Origin: Methanomassiliicoccaceae archaeon | GTDB lineage: Archaea > Thermoplasmatota > Thermoplasmata > Methanomassiliicoccales > Methanomethylophilaceae | Length of the DNA stretch: 6,816 nt | Direction: 5' to 3' | NCBI GenBank assembly: GCA_009784745.1 | Contig: WQXR01000065.1 | Coordinates: 1 to 6,816 of the forward strand | Part shown: positions 1 through 6,073 of the stretch, in pieces | Layout: every line of letters starts with the position of its first letter | How positions within the stretch are numbered: position 1 is the stretch's first letter | Made by a program: the position numbers and the translations under genes | The notes under the pieces: model-generated | Seen by the model: only the letters and a program-made list of their open reading frames with translations | Told to the model about the DNA's origin: nothing | Database searches by the model: none

Positions 1-1
1 A

Positions 2-193
2 CAATACATCAACTGTGACGTTAAAGCGGATGCTGAAATGACGAAATTCTTTGAGATGTGGAAAGAGCACATAATGAATGAAGTTCGTGCGGGAAAGATG
101 ATATTCACCGATTCGCCGATGGGTGATGACGTAAGATCATGGGACGTTCAGGGCAAAGATATAATGATAGGCATAAGTTCCGCAGACATCTGA
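2..193 (+). CDS. 3' end of an unrecognised protein (partial)
   Basis: This is the last 63 codons of a gene that begins before the window, ending in TGA at 191-193. The visible tail is hydrophilic and acidic. It has a predicted amphipathic helix rich in Met, Phe, Trp and Lys (around EMTKFFEMWKEHIMNEV), then a short Gly/Asp-rich segment (SPMGDDVRSWDV) and a final beta-like stretch (DIMIGISSADI). I see no cysteine cluster, membrane segment or nucleotide-binding motif, and I do not recognise the family. It reads in the same direction as the tRNA-thiolation gene that begins 51 bp downstream, but T-runs between them argue against simple co-transcription. Coding character is inferred from the open frame, codon choice like that of the neighbours, and the stop just before a T-rich spacer. 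Confidence 0.7.
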   Translation, partial: QYINCDVKADAEMTKFFEMWKEHIMNEVRAGKMIFTDSPMGDDVRSWDVQGKDIMIGISSADI

Positions 194-200
194 ACAAACC

Positions 201-220
201 TTTTTTCCATATTCCTTTTT
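201..220 (+). terminator. oligo-T terminator after the first gene
   Basis: A run of six T (201-206) and one of five T (216-220) begin 8 bp after the stop codon at 193, with no clear hairpin. Short oligo-T tracts without a stem are the usual form of intrinsic termination in archaea. The same T-rich stretch could also hold the TATA element of the next gene, so the assignment is tentative. Confidence 0.45.
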
Positions 221-244
221 ATCTGTTAATTCTTTTCAAGGTAC
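214..244 (+). promoter_or_regulatory. possible TATA element and start region of the Ncs6-like gene
   Basis: The sequence CTTTTTATC is centred about 26 bp before the GTG at 245, the position expected for a TATA element driving a leaderless transcript. It is a weak match to TTTAWATA. AAGGT at 238-242 resembles a Shine-Dalgarno core but lies only two bases from the GTG, which is unusually close. Either a leaderless mRNA or a weakly initiated one is possible. No other in-frame start codon exists between here and the upstream gene. Confidence 0.3.
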
Positions 245-1171
245 GTGAGATGCGATATCTGTCAGCATGAAGCGATAACGTACATACGGTACAACGGTAT
301 GCATCTCTGTTCGGAACATTTCATGAAATTCGTTGAAAAACGTGTTAAAAAAGAGATACGCAGACAAGTGAACCTTCATTCCAGAGATATAGTTGCGGTA
401 GCGGTCTCCGGAGGAAAGGACAGTATGATCACTTTGCACCTTTTGAATTCGATACTGGGAGAACGCCGTGACATAGAGATACAATGCATAACCGTCGATG
501 AAGGAATAAACGGTTACAGGCCGGAAAGCATCGGGATAGTTAAGAAATACTGCGAGAATTTGGGAATAAAGTACAATCAGGTATCATTTTCAGAAAGATT
601 CGGTCTGACAATGGATGATGTTGTCATTTCGTCAGGTGATAACGGCCCCTGCACATATTGCGGCGTGTTCCGCAGAAATGCAATGAATGATGTTGCAAGG
701 AAGATCGGAGCGACGTATCTGGCCACAGGTCTTAATTTAGATGATACCGCACAATCGATAATGATGAACTTTGCAAGAGGCGACGTGGAACGTTTGATGA
801 GGCTCGGCCCGCATAAAAGAGTGCAACCGGATCTCATACCTCGTATACAGCCGCTGAGGATGATACCCGAGAAGGAATCACTGCTGTATGCGATAGTTGC
901 AGGTATACCGTATCACGACGGTGTGTGCCCTTATTCCGGCGAAGCATTAAGGAATCAGTTCAGATCGGTGATAAACGAACTGGAAACGCGTTCTCCGGGT
1001 ACGAGGCACAGTATCATATCGTCATACGATCAGATGCTTCCGTCGCTTATCAAAGATATGAAGCCTTCAAAACTCAGTAAATGCGAATGCGGCGAACCGA
1101 CCCTGGGAAAAGAATGCAAAGCATGTGAGCTCATAGGTATCTTATCAAAAAAACAGGTCAAAGATCTCTGA
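245..1171 (+). CDS. Ncs6/NcsA/TtuA-like tRNA 2-thiolation enzyme (PP-loop ATPase)
   Basis: This 308-residue protein belongs to the archaeal/eukaryotic branch of the TtcA-TtuA-Ncs6 PP-loop family (TIGR00269 type), which adenylates a tRNA uridine and replaces its 2-oxygen with sulfur (wobble U34 in the Ncs6 branch, T54 in TtuA). An N-terminal zinc finger uses C3, C6, C22 and H25. The ATP-binding PP-loop SGGKDS is at 55-60. C136 and C139 (PCTYCG) plus C228 (GVCPYSGE) match the three cysteines that hold the catalytic [4Fe-4S] cluster in TtuA. A C-terminal zinc site uses C280, C282, C291 and C294. TGLNLDDTAQ at 161-170 is another family hallmark. Length is normal and all key residues are present. 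The GTG start is the only one that keeps the N-terminal zinc finger intact. The 3' end overlaps the convergent radical SAM gene by 14 bp. Which uridine it modifies cannot be read from sequence, so I give no symbol. Confidence 0.93.
   Translation: MRCDICQHEAITYIRYNGMHLCSEHFMKFVEKRVKKEIRRQVNLHSRDIVAVAVSGGKDSMITLHLLNSILGERRDIEIQCITVDEGINGYRPESIGIVKKYCENLGIKYNQVSFSERFGLTMDDVVISSGDNGPCTYCGVFRRNAMNDVARKIGATYLATGLNLDDTAQSIMMNFARGDVERLMRLGPHKRVQPDLIPRIQPLRMIPEKESLLYAIVAGIPYHDGVCPYSGEALRNQFRSVINELETRSPGTRHSIISSYDQMLPSLIKDMKPSKLSKCECGEPTLGKECKACELIGILSKKQVKDL
1147..1153 (-). terminator. T7 terminator for the leftward operon, inside the opposing gene
   Basis: Seven A on the + strand give a T7 run on the - strand starting 5 bases after the radical SAM stop codon (1158). 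This is a good archaeal oligo-T terminator. It lies inside the convergent thiolation gene, where the same bases encode Lys codons near its C-terminus. There is no obvious stem. Confidence 0.5.
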
Positions 1172-2183
1172 ACGGAACAAGATCGCAGCATCCGCATTCG
1201 AAGCACATGGTCTTGAATGTATGTGTGGTGAGGTTAAATTCCTTAAGCACATTCTTTTGCAAATGTGCCAGATGTATCATTCTTTCTTTTTCTATATAGC
1301 ATTCTATACCTACAGAAACCATATTTTTTCGGTTGATGTCATTCATTCTCACTGCCCTCAGGGTGGGAACGCATCCTATGGCCGCGAGCATTCTCATGCA
1401 TTCCTCAAGATCATCGTCCGTCTCACCCATTCCGAATATCAGGTTCGTTGTTACTTTTCCGATGCCGAATATCTTTACCGATGCGGATATCATTTTCAGG
1501 ATGCTCGAATGGTCGAGTTCCGGACAAACTTTCATAAAAATATCCTTCCTCGGTGTTTCAAGATTTATCTTCATCTCATTTGCGCCGGCATCCTTCAATG
1601 CTCTGATCTGTTCCTCGGAATCAACATAAGGTTCAACGCCTATCGGGATGTCCGGAAATTCACTGCGTATCTTTCTGACGCAAGACGCCATCCTCTCCAC
1701 AGTTCCTGCAACGTTTCCGACGACACCGGATGTCAATGCAACGGATACGACCTTCTGTTCATTCATCGCGCTGCGTATCATCTCCACGATACGTTCATCG
1801 GTAAGCGACGCGGTCGCATCGCCTTTGAGCAAGGGTGAAGTACAGAACTTGCAATTATAGATGCATCTTTGATCTAAGTTGAAGAACGCCTGTTCCGGAG
1901 AATGGAAGACCACAGGTCTTATCTCAACTGCGTCTAGGAATAGAATTCCGTTATGAGTGAGCGACAACTTTCCGTTCTTCTCGATAAGTTCGAATTCACC
2001 GGAATCGTATGATATCCCTTTCTTCACACGCATTCCGCCGAATGAAAAAACAGCAGAACGCTTCCCTGCGCCCGGACCTGCGGTGGAACGGGATATGCGA
2101 TACGGCATTCTGTATCCTTTTGGCAGAAGTACGTCACCGCCGAGTATCAATTCGGCCTTCTTTCCTACGAGATCTTCTTCCAT
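1158..2183 (-). CDS. radical SAM protein, biotin-synthase-like, function unknown
   Basis: This is a 341-residue radical SAM enzyme. The cluster-binding motif CX3CX2C is at C107, C111 and C114 (RCIYNCKFC), inside a long TIM-barrel-like domain. Other landmarks are the strand EMKINLET (203-210) and the glycine motif IFGMGET (249-255), both typical of BioB/LipA-like members. About 90 residues with no motif I recognise precede the barrel. The C-terminus is Cys-rich (C327, C330, C332, C333 in CFECGCC), which could bind an auxiliary Fe-S cluster or metal. From memory it resembles the archaeal 'biotin synthase-related' group COG2516; I could not check this. The start overlaps the end of cysS by 19 bp, and a GGAAGG site at 2195-2190 lies six bases upstream of the ATG, so translation is probably coupled to cysS. 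A role linked to cysteine, sulfur or tRNA is inference from position only. Confidence 0.85.
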   Translation of the reverse strand: MEEDLVGKKAELILGGDVLLPKGYRMPYRISRSTAGPGAGKRSAVFSFGGMRVKKGISYDSGEFELIEKNGKLSLTHNGILFLDAVEIRPVVFHSPEQAFFNLDQRCIYNCKFCTSPLLKGDATASLTDERIVEMIRSAMNEQKVVSVALTSGVVGNVAGTVERMASCVRKIRSEFPDIPIGVEPYVDSEEQIRALKDAGANEMKINLETPRKDIFMKVCPELDHSSILKMISASVKIFGIGKVTTNLIFGMGETDDDLEECMRMLAAIGCVPTLRAVRMNDINRKNMVSVGIECYIEKERMIHLAHLQKNVLKEFNLTTHTFKTMCFECGCCDLVPFRDL

Positions 2184-3565
2184 TTGGCGCCTTCCGCTGT
2201 GTCCTCGATCTTTATACCTGCGCCTGCCAATCGGTCACGTATCATGTCGGCGAGATCGAACAATTTACGCTTTCTCAGTTCTGAACGTATCTCGATCATA
2301 ACTTTCATGACGGCATCTAATGAATCATCCGCTGCCGAATCATCGGGAAGAATGCCGAATATAGTATCGATCTCCTTCAACAGTGCTATCGTTCCCTCTG
2401 CACCTTTTTTGCTCAATGAACGATCCGCCATCATCCTGTTGGTATCTCTGACCATCTGAAATACGGCACTTATCGCTCCGCGCGTGTTGAAATCGTCATT
2501 CATGTTATCAATGAATTCTTTTTTCGTCTTTGTCAGAACATCAGCGATATCGTTGACGCCTTTCGCATCCTTTGCGTATGATACGAGCTCGCTGTAATTG
2601 TTCCAAAGTCTTTTCAGACTCACTGATGCCTCTTCCATTGCATCTTCGCCGTATACCAGCGGACCTCTGTAATGTGTGTTCAGGAAATAGTATCTGATCG
2701 TCTGTTTATCGTAGCGCGCCGTCACATCCTTCACTCTGAAGAAGTTGCCCAATGATTTGGACATCTTTTCACCTTTGACCTGAAGCATACCGTTATGCAT
2801 CCAATAATTGGCAAGAGGGCTGCCTGTGACCGCTTCGGTCTGCAATATCTCGTTCTCGTGGTGAGGGAATATCAGATCATTGCCGCCGCCGTGTATATCT
2901 ATCACATCACCCAAATGGCGGCGTATCATCGCCGAACATTCGATATGCCATCCGGGTCTTCCTTTGCCCCAAGGTGAATCCCATGATACTTCGTTGGGCT
3001 TAGCAGCCTTCCAAACGGCAAAATCCATAGGATTCCTTTTTTGCTCATCCATCGCGATGCGTCCGGAGGATTCCATGTTCTCAAGCCTTTGATTGGTAAG
3101 CCTTCCGTAGTTCTCTACTTTGTCAACGGAGAAATAAACGCTGCCGTCCTCCGTAGGATATCCGAATCCTGCGCTGATTATATCTTCTATCATTCGGATG
3201 ATGTCGCCCATGCTCTCGCTTGCCTTCGGATAAATATTTGCACGACCAACTCCAATTGTGCCAGCCTCTTCAAAATAGCGGTCTATATATCTTGCTGAAA
3301 GTTTTAGCGGATCTATGTTTTCCTCATTCGCTCTGTTAATGATCTTGTCATCGACATCGGTGAAGTTCGTTACGTGCTTAACATCATATCCTATGTATCT
3401 CAGATACTTTGCGACCATATCAAAAACGATCATGCTTCTCGCGTGACCCATGTGGATGTCATCATAAACAGTGACACCGCACACATACATTCTGACCTTA
3501 TCCTTCTCGATCGGCTTGAATTCTTCCTTCTTGTCTGTCAGCGTGTTGTAGATTAAGACCGTCAT
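2165..3565 (-). CDS. cysS: cysteinyl-tRNA synthetase (CysRS)
   Basis: This class I aminoacyl-tRNA synthetase attaches cysteine to tRNA-Cys in the cytoplasm. At 466 residues it is full length for the family. The HIGH-type motif is HMGH at 38-41 and KMSKS is at 267-271. The zinc ligands that discriminate cysteine are C29, C210 (WHIEC), H235 and E239 (HHENE), in the same spacing as the E. coli enzyme. The N-terminal CGVTVYD has Val where bacterial enzymes have Pro. A compact helical anticodon-side domain fills the C-terminus. The ATG at 3565 is preceded by a TATA box about 30 bp upstream with no Shine-Dalgarno site, so the mRNA is probably near-leaderless. cysE lies upstream with a 39-bp gap, and the radical SAM gene overlaps its end. 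It stops with TAG. A CysRS means the organism can charge tRNA-Cys directly, without needing SepRS/SepCysS. Confidence 0.97.
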   Translation of the reverse strand: MTVLIYNTLTDKKEEFKPIEKDKVRMYVCGVTVYDDIHMGHARSMIVFDMVAKYLRYIGYDVKHVTNFTDVDDKIINRANEENIDPLKLSARYIDRYFEEAGTIGVGRANIYPKASESMGDIIRMIEDIISAGFGYPTEDGSVYFSVDKVENYGRLTNQRLENMESSGRIAMDEQKRNPMDFAVWKAAKPNEVSWDSPWGKGRPGWHIECSAMIRRHLGDVIDIHGGGNDLIFPHHENEILQTEAVTGSPLANYWMHNGMLQVKGEKMSKSLGNFFRVKDVTARYDKQTIRYYFLNTHYRGPLVYGEDAMEEASVSLKRLWNNYSELVSYAKDAKGVNDIADVLTKTKKEFIDNMNDDFNTRGAISAVFQMVRDTNRMMADRSLSKKGAEGTIALLKEIDTIFGILPDDSAADDSLDAVMKVMIEIRSELRKRKLFDLADMIRDRLAGAGIKIEDTAEGAKWKKIS

Positions 3566-3590
3566 ATGAACACATCATGATTAGGTATGC

Positions 3591-3598
3591 AATATAAA
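3591..3598 (-). promoter_or_regulatory. TATA box of cysS
   Basis: TTTATATT on the - strand is centred about 29-30 bp before the cysS ATG, predicting transcription start 2-4 bases upstream of that ATG. A purine-rich GAAACC precedes it, in the place of a BRE. It sits in the 39-bp gap directly after the cysE stop, so cysS can be transcribed separately from cysKE. Confidence 0.6.
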
Positions 3599-3604
3599 GG
3601 GTTT

Positions 3605-4249
3605 CTATTTCTTCTTTTTCAACGAATCTATCTCTTTTCTGAGTTTTGATATCTCGGATTCCATCGATATCAGCGCATCTCTCACAGGATCGGGTATATC
3701 GCTGTGATCAAGATCTTGGCCGACCTTCAGTCCGCCCAATCTGACCACCCTTCCTGGAACGCCGACTACCGTTGAATTATCGGGAACATCATCAAGAACG
3801 ACGGAGTTCGCACCTATCCTCACGTTATTTCCTATTTTTATGTTGCCCAATATGGTGGCGTTAGCGCCGATGACAACGTGATTCCCAATGGTCGGATGCC
3901 TTTTTCCTTTGCTTGACGATACCCCGCCCAGCGTAACGCCTTGGTATATCGACACGTGATCTCCTATCTCCGCGGTCTCACCTATGACAACACCTGTTGC
4001 ATGGTCAATGAAGAAGTCCTCACCTATCTTTGCCGCCGGATGGATATCCGCGCCTACGAGTCTATGTGCTTCGTAATTCAATGCTCTCGCATCCGAACGG
4101 TTGTCGCTCATCCAGAGTTCATGACTCTGCCTGTATAACGCTACCGCGTGCAGTCCTGCGTGATAATCTAAAGCATCCTTTTCATTGATTATCGCAGGAT
4201 CCCGTTTGAGAACGGTCTCCAGATCTTCGCGGCGTATCTTCATGGTCAT
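3605..4249 (-). CDS. cysE: serine O-acetyltransferase
   Basis: The enzyme transfers acetyl from acetyl-CoA to serine, giving O-acetylserine for CysK. At 214 residues it is the short form, without the longer N-terminal helical domain of E. coli CysE. After a short helical N-terminus comes the left-handed beta-helix built of hexapeptide repeats (about 67-165: ADIHPAAKIG, IGETAEIGDHVSIYQGVTLGG, TIGNHVVIGANATILG). The catalytic pair Asp/His of this family corresponds to D68 and H83 (DHATG). The C-terminus (about 190-214) is a charged heptad-like helix ending in four Lys, probably a coiled coil. The cysK stop overlaps the start (ATGA). An AAGGTG site at 4260-4255 is five bases from the first ATG, which favours that start over the second Met two codons later. 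It ends with TAG. Whether it is feedback-inhibited by cysteine cannot be judged from sequence. Confidence 0.95.
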   Translation of the reverse strand: MTMKIRREDLETVLKRDPAIINEKDALDYHAGLHAVALYRQSHELWMSDNRSDARALNYEAHRLVGADIHPAAKIGEDFFIDHATGVVIGETAEIGDHVSIYQGVTLGGVSSSKGKRHPTIGNHVVIGANATILGNIKIGNNVRIGANSVVLDDVPDNSTVVGVPGRVVRLGGLKVGQDLDHSDIPDPVRDALISMESEISKLRKEIDSLKKKK

Positions 4250-5166
4250 TGTAACACCTTGTCGTATATTCCCATGCTCATATACCTTTCCCCGCTGTCA
4301 GCGATCAATGTAACGATCTTTTTCCCCTTTCCAAGCCTTTCTGCAATGTTCATCGCAGCGTGGACATTCGCTCCCGATGATATGCCGGCAAGAATTCCCT
4401 CCTCGGAAGCCAGACGTTTTGCGGTCAAAATCGCATCATCACTTTTTACCGTTACGATCTCATCAACATATTCCATGTTCAGATTCTCAGGCACAAAATC
4501 GGCGCCGATACCTTGTATCTTATGCTTTCCGTGAGTCCCCGAGGTCAGCAAAGGGCTCTCGGACGGTTCTACACCTATTACTCTGACGCCGGAGGAGAAG
4601 TTCCTCATTCCCATGCCTATTCCCGTTATGGTACCTCCGGATCCGATCCCTGCGACCACTGCATCCACATCCGGAACATCCAGAAGGATCTCTCTCGCAG
4701 TCCCTATGTAGTGAGCCATGACATTCGCGGGATTGGTGAACTGGCTGGGCATGAATGCTTTACCTTTTGCAACGATCTCCTTTGCCTTTTTCACAGCTCC
4801 CGACATACCTTCTGAACCTGGCGTAGTAACAACTTCAGCGCCGTACGCCTGCATAAGCCGTATACGTTCAACACTCATGGAATCAGGCATTACTATGATC
4901 GCCTTGTACCCGAGAACGGCAGCGGTCATCGCCAATCCTATTCCTGTATTCCCTGATGTAGGCTCAACGATGCTGTAACCCTTTTTCAAAAGCCCTCTGG
5001 ATACGGCATCGCGTATCATATTTATTGATGCACGGTCCTTCACTGAACCGGAGGGGTTAAGATATTCCAGTTTTACGTAAACGTCAGCGGCACCCTCCGG
5101 TACCATTCTGTTAAGTTTTACCATCGGCGTATCGCCGATGGTCCCTAGTATGTTATCATAACGCAT
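4246..5166 (-). CDS. cysK: cysteine synthase (O-acetylserine sulfhydrylase)
   Basis: This PLP enzyme makes cysteine from O-acetylserine and sulfide. The PLP Schiff-base lysine is K43 (NPSGSVKDR). The substrate-carboxylate loop is TSGNTG (70-75), QFTN is at 142-145, and the phosphate-binding loop is GSGGT (175-179). KIQGIGADFVP (216-226) is the cysteine-synthase signature, and S291 (ADSGERY) lies near the pyridine nitrogen. The 306-residue length fits CysK without the regulatory domain of cystathionine beta-synthase or threonine dehydratase. The signature and the cysE neighbour favour O-acetylserine over O-phosphoserine or homocysteine substrates. A TATA-like TTTACATT about 26 bp upstream suggests a leaderless transcript. 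cysE overlaps the stop by four bases, so the two are co-translated. CysK often forms a regulatory complex with CysE; the CysE tail here ends in Lys rather than the usual Ile, so that interaction is uncertain. Confidence 0.96.
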   Translation of the reverse strand: MRYDNILGTIGDTPMVKLNRMVPEGAADVYVKLEYLNPSGSVKDRASINMIRDAVSRGLLKKGYSIVEPTSGNTGIGLAMTAAVLGYKAIIVMPDSMSVERIRLMQAYGAEVVTTPGSEGMSGAVKKAKEIVAKGKAFMPSQFTNPANVMAHYIGTAREILLDVPDVDAVVAGIGSGGTITGIGMGMRNFSSGVRVIGVEPSESPLLTSGTHGKHKIQGIGADFVPENLNMEYVDEIVTVKSDDAILTAKRLASEEGILAGISSGANVHAAMNIAERLGKGKKIVTLIADSGERYMSMGIYDKVLQ

Positions 5167-5188
5167 AATGCTACCGTATTACAATGAA

Positions 5189-5196
5189 AATGTAAA
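5189..5196 (-). promoter_or_regulatory. TATA-like element of cysKE
   Basis: TTTACATT on the - strand is centred about 26 bp before the cysK ATG, and GAAAAGA directly upstream resembles a purine-rich BRE. This predicts a leaderless cysK mRNA. The element lies just downstream, in the direction of transcription, of a TTTCTC/GAGAAA inverted repeat. Confidence 0.5.
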
Positions 5197-5199
5197 TCT

Positions 5200-5220
5200 T
5201 TTCTCGTAAAAATTGAGAAA
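5200..5220. repeat. 6-bp inverted repeat between tbp and cysK
   Basis: TTTCTC (5200-5205) and GAGAAA (5215-5220) form a perfect 6-bp inverted repeat with a 9-bp spacer. On the - strand the spacer contains T5 (5208-5212), which could help end the tbp transcript. The repeat sits immediately upstream of the cysK TATA-like element, where an activator or repressor could bind. Both roles are inference; the arms are short and of low complexity. Confidence 0.35.
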
Positions 5221-5234
5221 GAAGGGGTTTATTT

Positions 5235-5783
5235 TCACATCATCAGGCCGGCAGCCCTTAATTCGGCTGCGATCTTATCAACGGCACGCACAACATCCCC
5301 CGGTACTTTTGCACCCGTGCATACCATTTTGCCTGATCCGAACAGAAGAACAACGACCTTAGGATCATCCAATCTGTAGACAAGTCCCGGGAACTGTTCC
5401 GGCTCATATTCTACCTTTTCTAAGCCTAAGGTTATTGCTACCGTATTGAGATTTATCTCCTGTTCGAGATCCGATGAGGCTACGATATTCTGTACCTCTA
5501 TGTTCGGTTCGATGCTGATATGTATGTTCGCTTTTTCAAGGTCTTTAGCAACTTTTCCTATCGCAACTTTGACGTCGTCAAGGCTCTTCGCACCGGTGCA
5601 TACGACCTTTCCGCTCCTGAATAAAAGCGTCGCAGTTTTTGGTTCCTTCAACCTGTAAACAAGTCCCGGGAACTGTTGAGGGTTGTATTCTGCACCGTCT
5701 AACGCGAGCTCAATTGCATTGAGATCTAGCTCTTGTCCGAGCGACGTAGACGCGACAACATTCTCTATATTCATGTTTGCCAT
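5235..5783 (-). CDS. tbp: TATA-binding protein (TBP)
   Basis: This general transcription factor binds TATA boxes and, with TFB, recruits the archaeal RNA polymerase. Its 182 residues form two homologous halves (about 5-90 and 96-180). Each contains IxNxVAS, QFPGLVYRL, a LLFxSGK strand and VCTGAK. The four phenylalanines that kink DNA correspond to F38 and F55 in the first half and F131 and F148 in the second. The protein ends in ELRAAGLMM, lacking the acidic C-terminal tail of many archaeal TBPs. The ATG at 5783 is preceded by a strong AAGGTGA site (5794-5788) four bases away, which decides this start over Met4. Two perfect TTTAAATA boxes lie upstream. cysK follows 68 bp downstream with its own promoter, so tbp is probably monocistronic. 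Confidence 0.98.
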   Translation of the reverse strand: MANMNIENVVASTSLGQELDLNAIELALDGAEYNPQQFPGLVYRLKEPKTATLLFRSGKVVCTGAKSLDDVKVAIGKVAKDLEKANIHISIEPNIEVQNIVASSDLEQEINLNTVAITLGLEKVEYEPEQFPGLVYRLDDPKVVVLLFGSGKMVCTGAKVPGDVVRAVDKIAAELRAAGLMM

Positions 5784-5787
5784 CGAT

Positions 5788-5794
5788 TCACCTT
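5788..5794 (-). promoter_or_regulatory. Shine-Dalgarno site of tbp
   Basis: AAGGTGA on the - strand, four bases before the ATG, matches the archaeal 16S tail well and fixes the tbp start at 5783. Its presence implies that at least some tbp mRNA carries a short leader, which fits the distal rather than the proximal TATA box. Confidence 0.6.
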
Positions 5795-5803
5795 GGCCGT
5801 CTG

Positions 5804-5822
5804 TATTTAAACCCTATTTAAA
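5804..5822 (-). promoter_or_regulatory. tandem TATA boxes of tbp
   Basis: Two perfect TTTAAATA sequences lie on the - strand at 5822-5815 and 5811-5804, exactly 11 bp apart. With a 26-bp offset, the distal box predicts a start near 5792 and a leader of about 9 nt, and the proximal box predicts a start at the ATG itself. Both are ideal archaeal TBP sites in front of the gene for TBP. Confidence 0.7.
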
Positions 5823-5964
5823 TAACTTTCGATTTAACGCCGTTATGTGGATTTTTGACCACTTTTTTATATTTTTTGAATTTTATGCGATTTTTGGTAA
5901 AAAATGCAAAAAACGATGAAAAATGAAAAAGTCATTTTTAGGTCAAAAACCTTAATTATAACAT

Positions 5965-5978
5965 ACCAAAATTTTGGT
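5965..5978. repeat. perfect 14-bp palindrome
   Basis: ACCAAAATTTTGGT reads identically on both strands with no spacer. It lies about 180 bp upstream of the tbp start and 160 bp downstream of tRNA-Cys. Perfect palindromes of this length are a common form of operator for dimeric regulators, but no regulator is encoded nearby. Confidence 0.5.
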
Positions 5979-6051
5979 TGATTGGTTCGGTCTCAAAAAT
6001 TTTAACATCCGAAAAACCCTTCTTTTATACATCTGATATTTAAAAGATACT

Positions 6052-6073
6052 CCAATATGCCGAATTTTATTGG
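6052..6073. repeat. CCAATA/TATTGG inverted repeat
   Basis: CCAATA (6052-6057) and TATTGG (6068-6073) are perfect 6-bp arms with a 10-bp spacer, so the arm centres are 16 bp apart. It could be a regulator site or a chance match in AT-rich DNA. Confidence 0.3.

Noticed and set aside
1221..1838. A 205-codon open frame on the + strand
   Set aside because: It lies entirely antisense to the radical SAM gene, whose motifs are intact. Its predicted protein is rich in Cys, His, Tyr and Phe with no recognisable domain.
5167..5234. T-box, SAM or other riboswitch in front of cysK
   Set aside because: The gap is only 68 bp, the TATA-like element predicts a leaderless mRNA, and there is no room for a structured leader.
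5905..6040. Possible C/D box guide RNA in the AT-rich spacer
   Set aside because: ACGATGA near 5912 resembles a C box and CTGA occurs near 6033, but the distance is far too long for an archaeal C/D RNA and no paired C'/D' boxes are visible.
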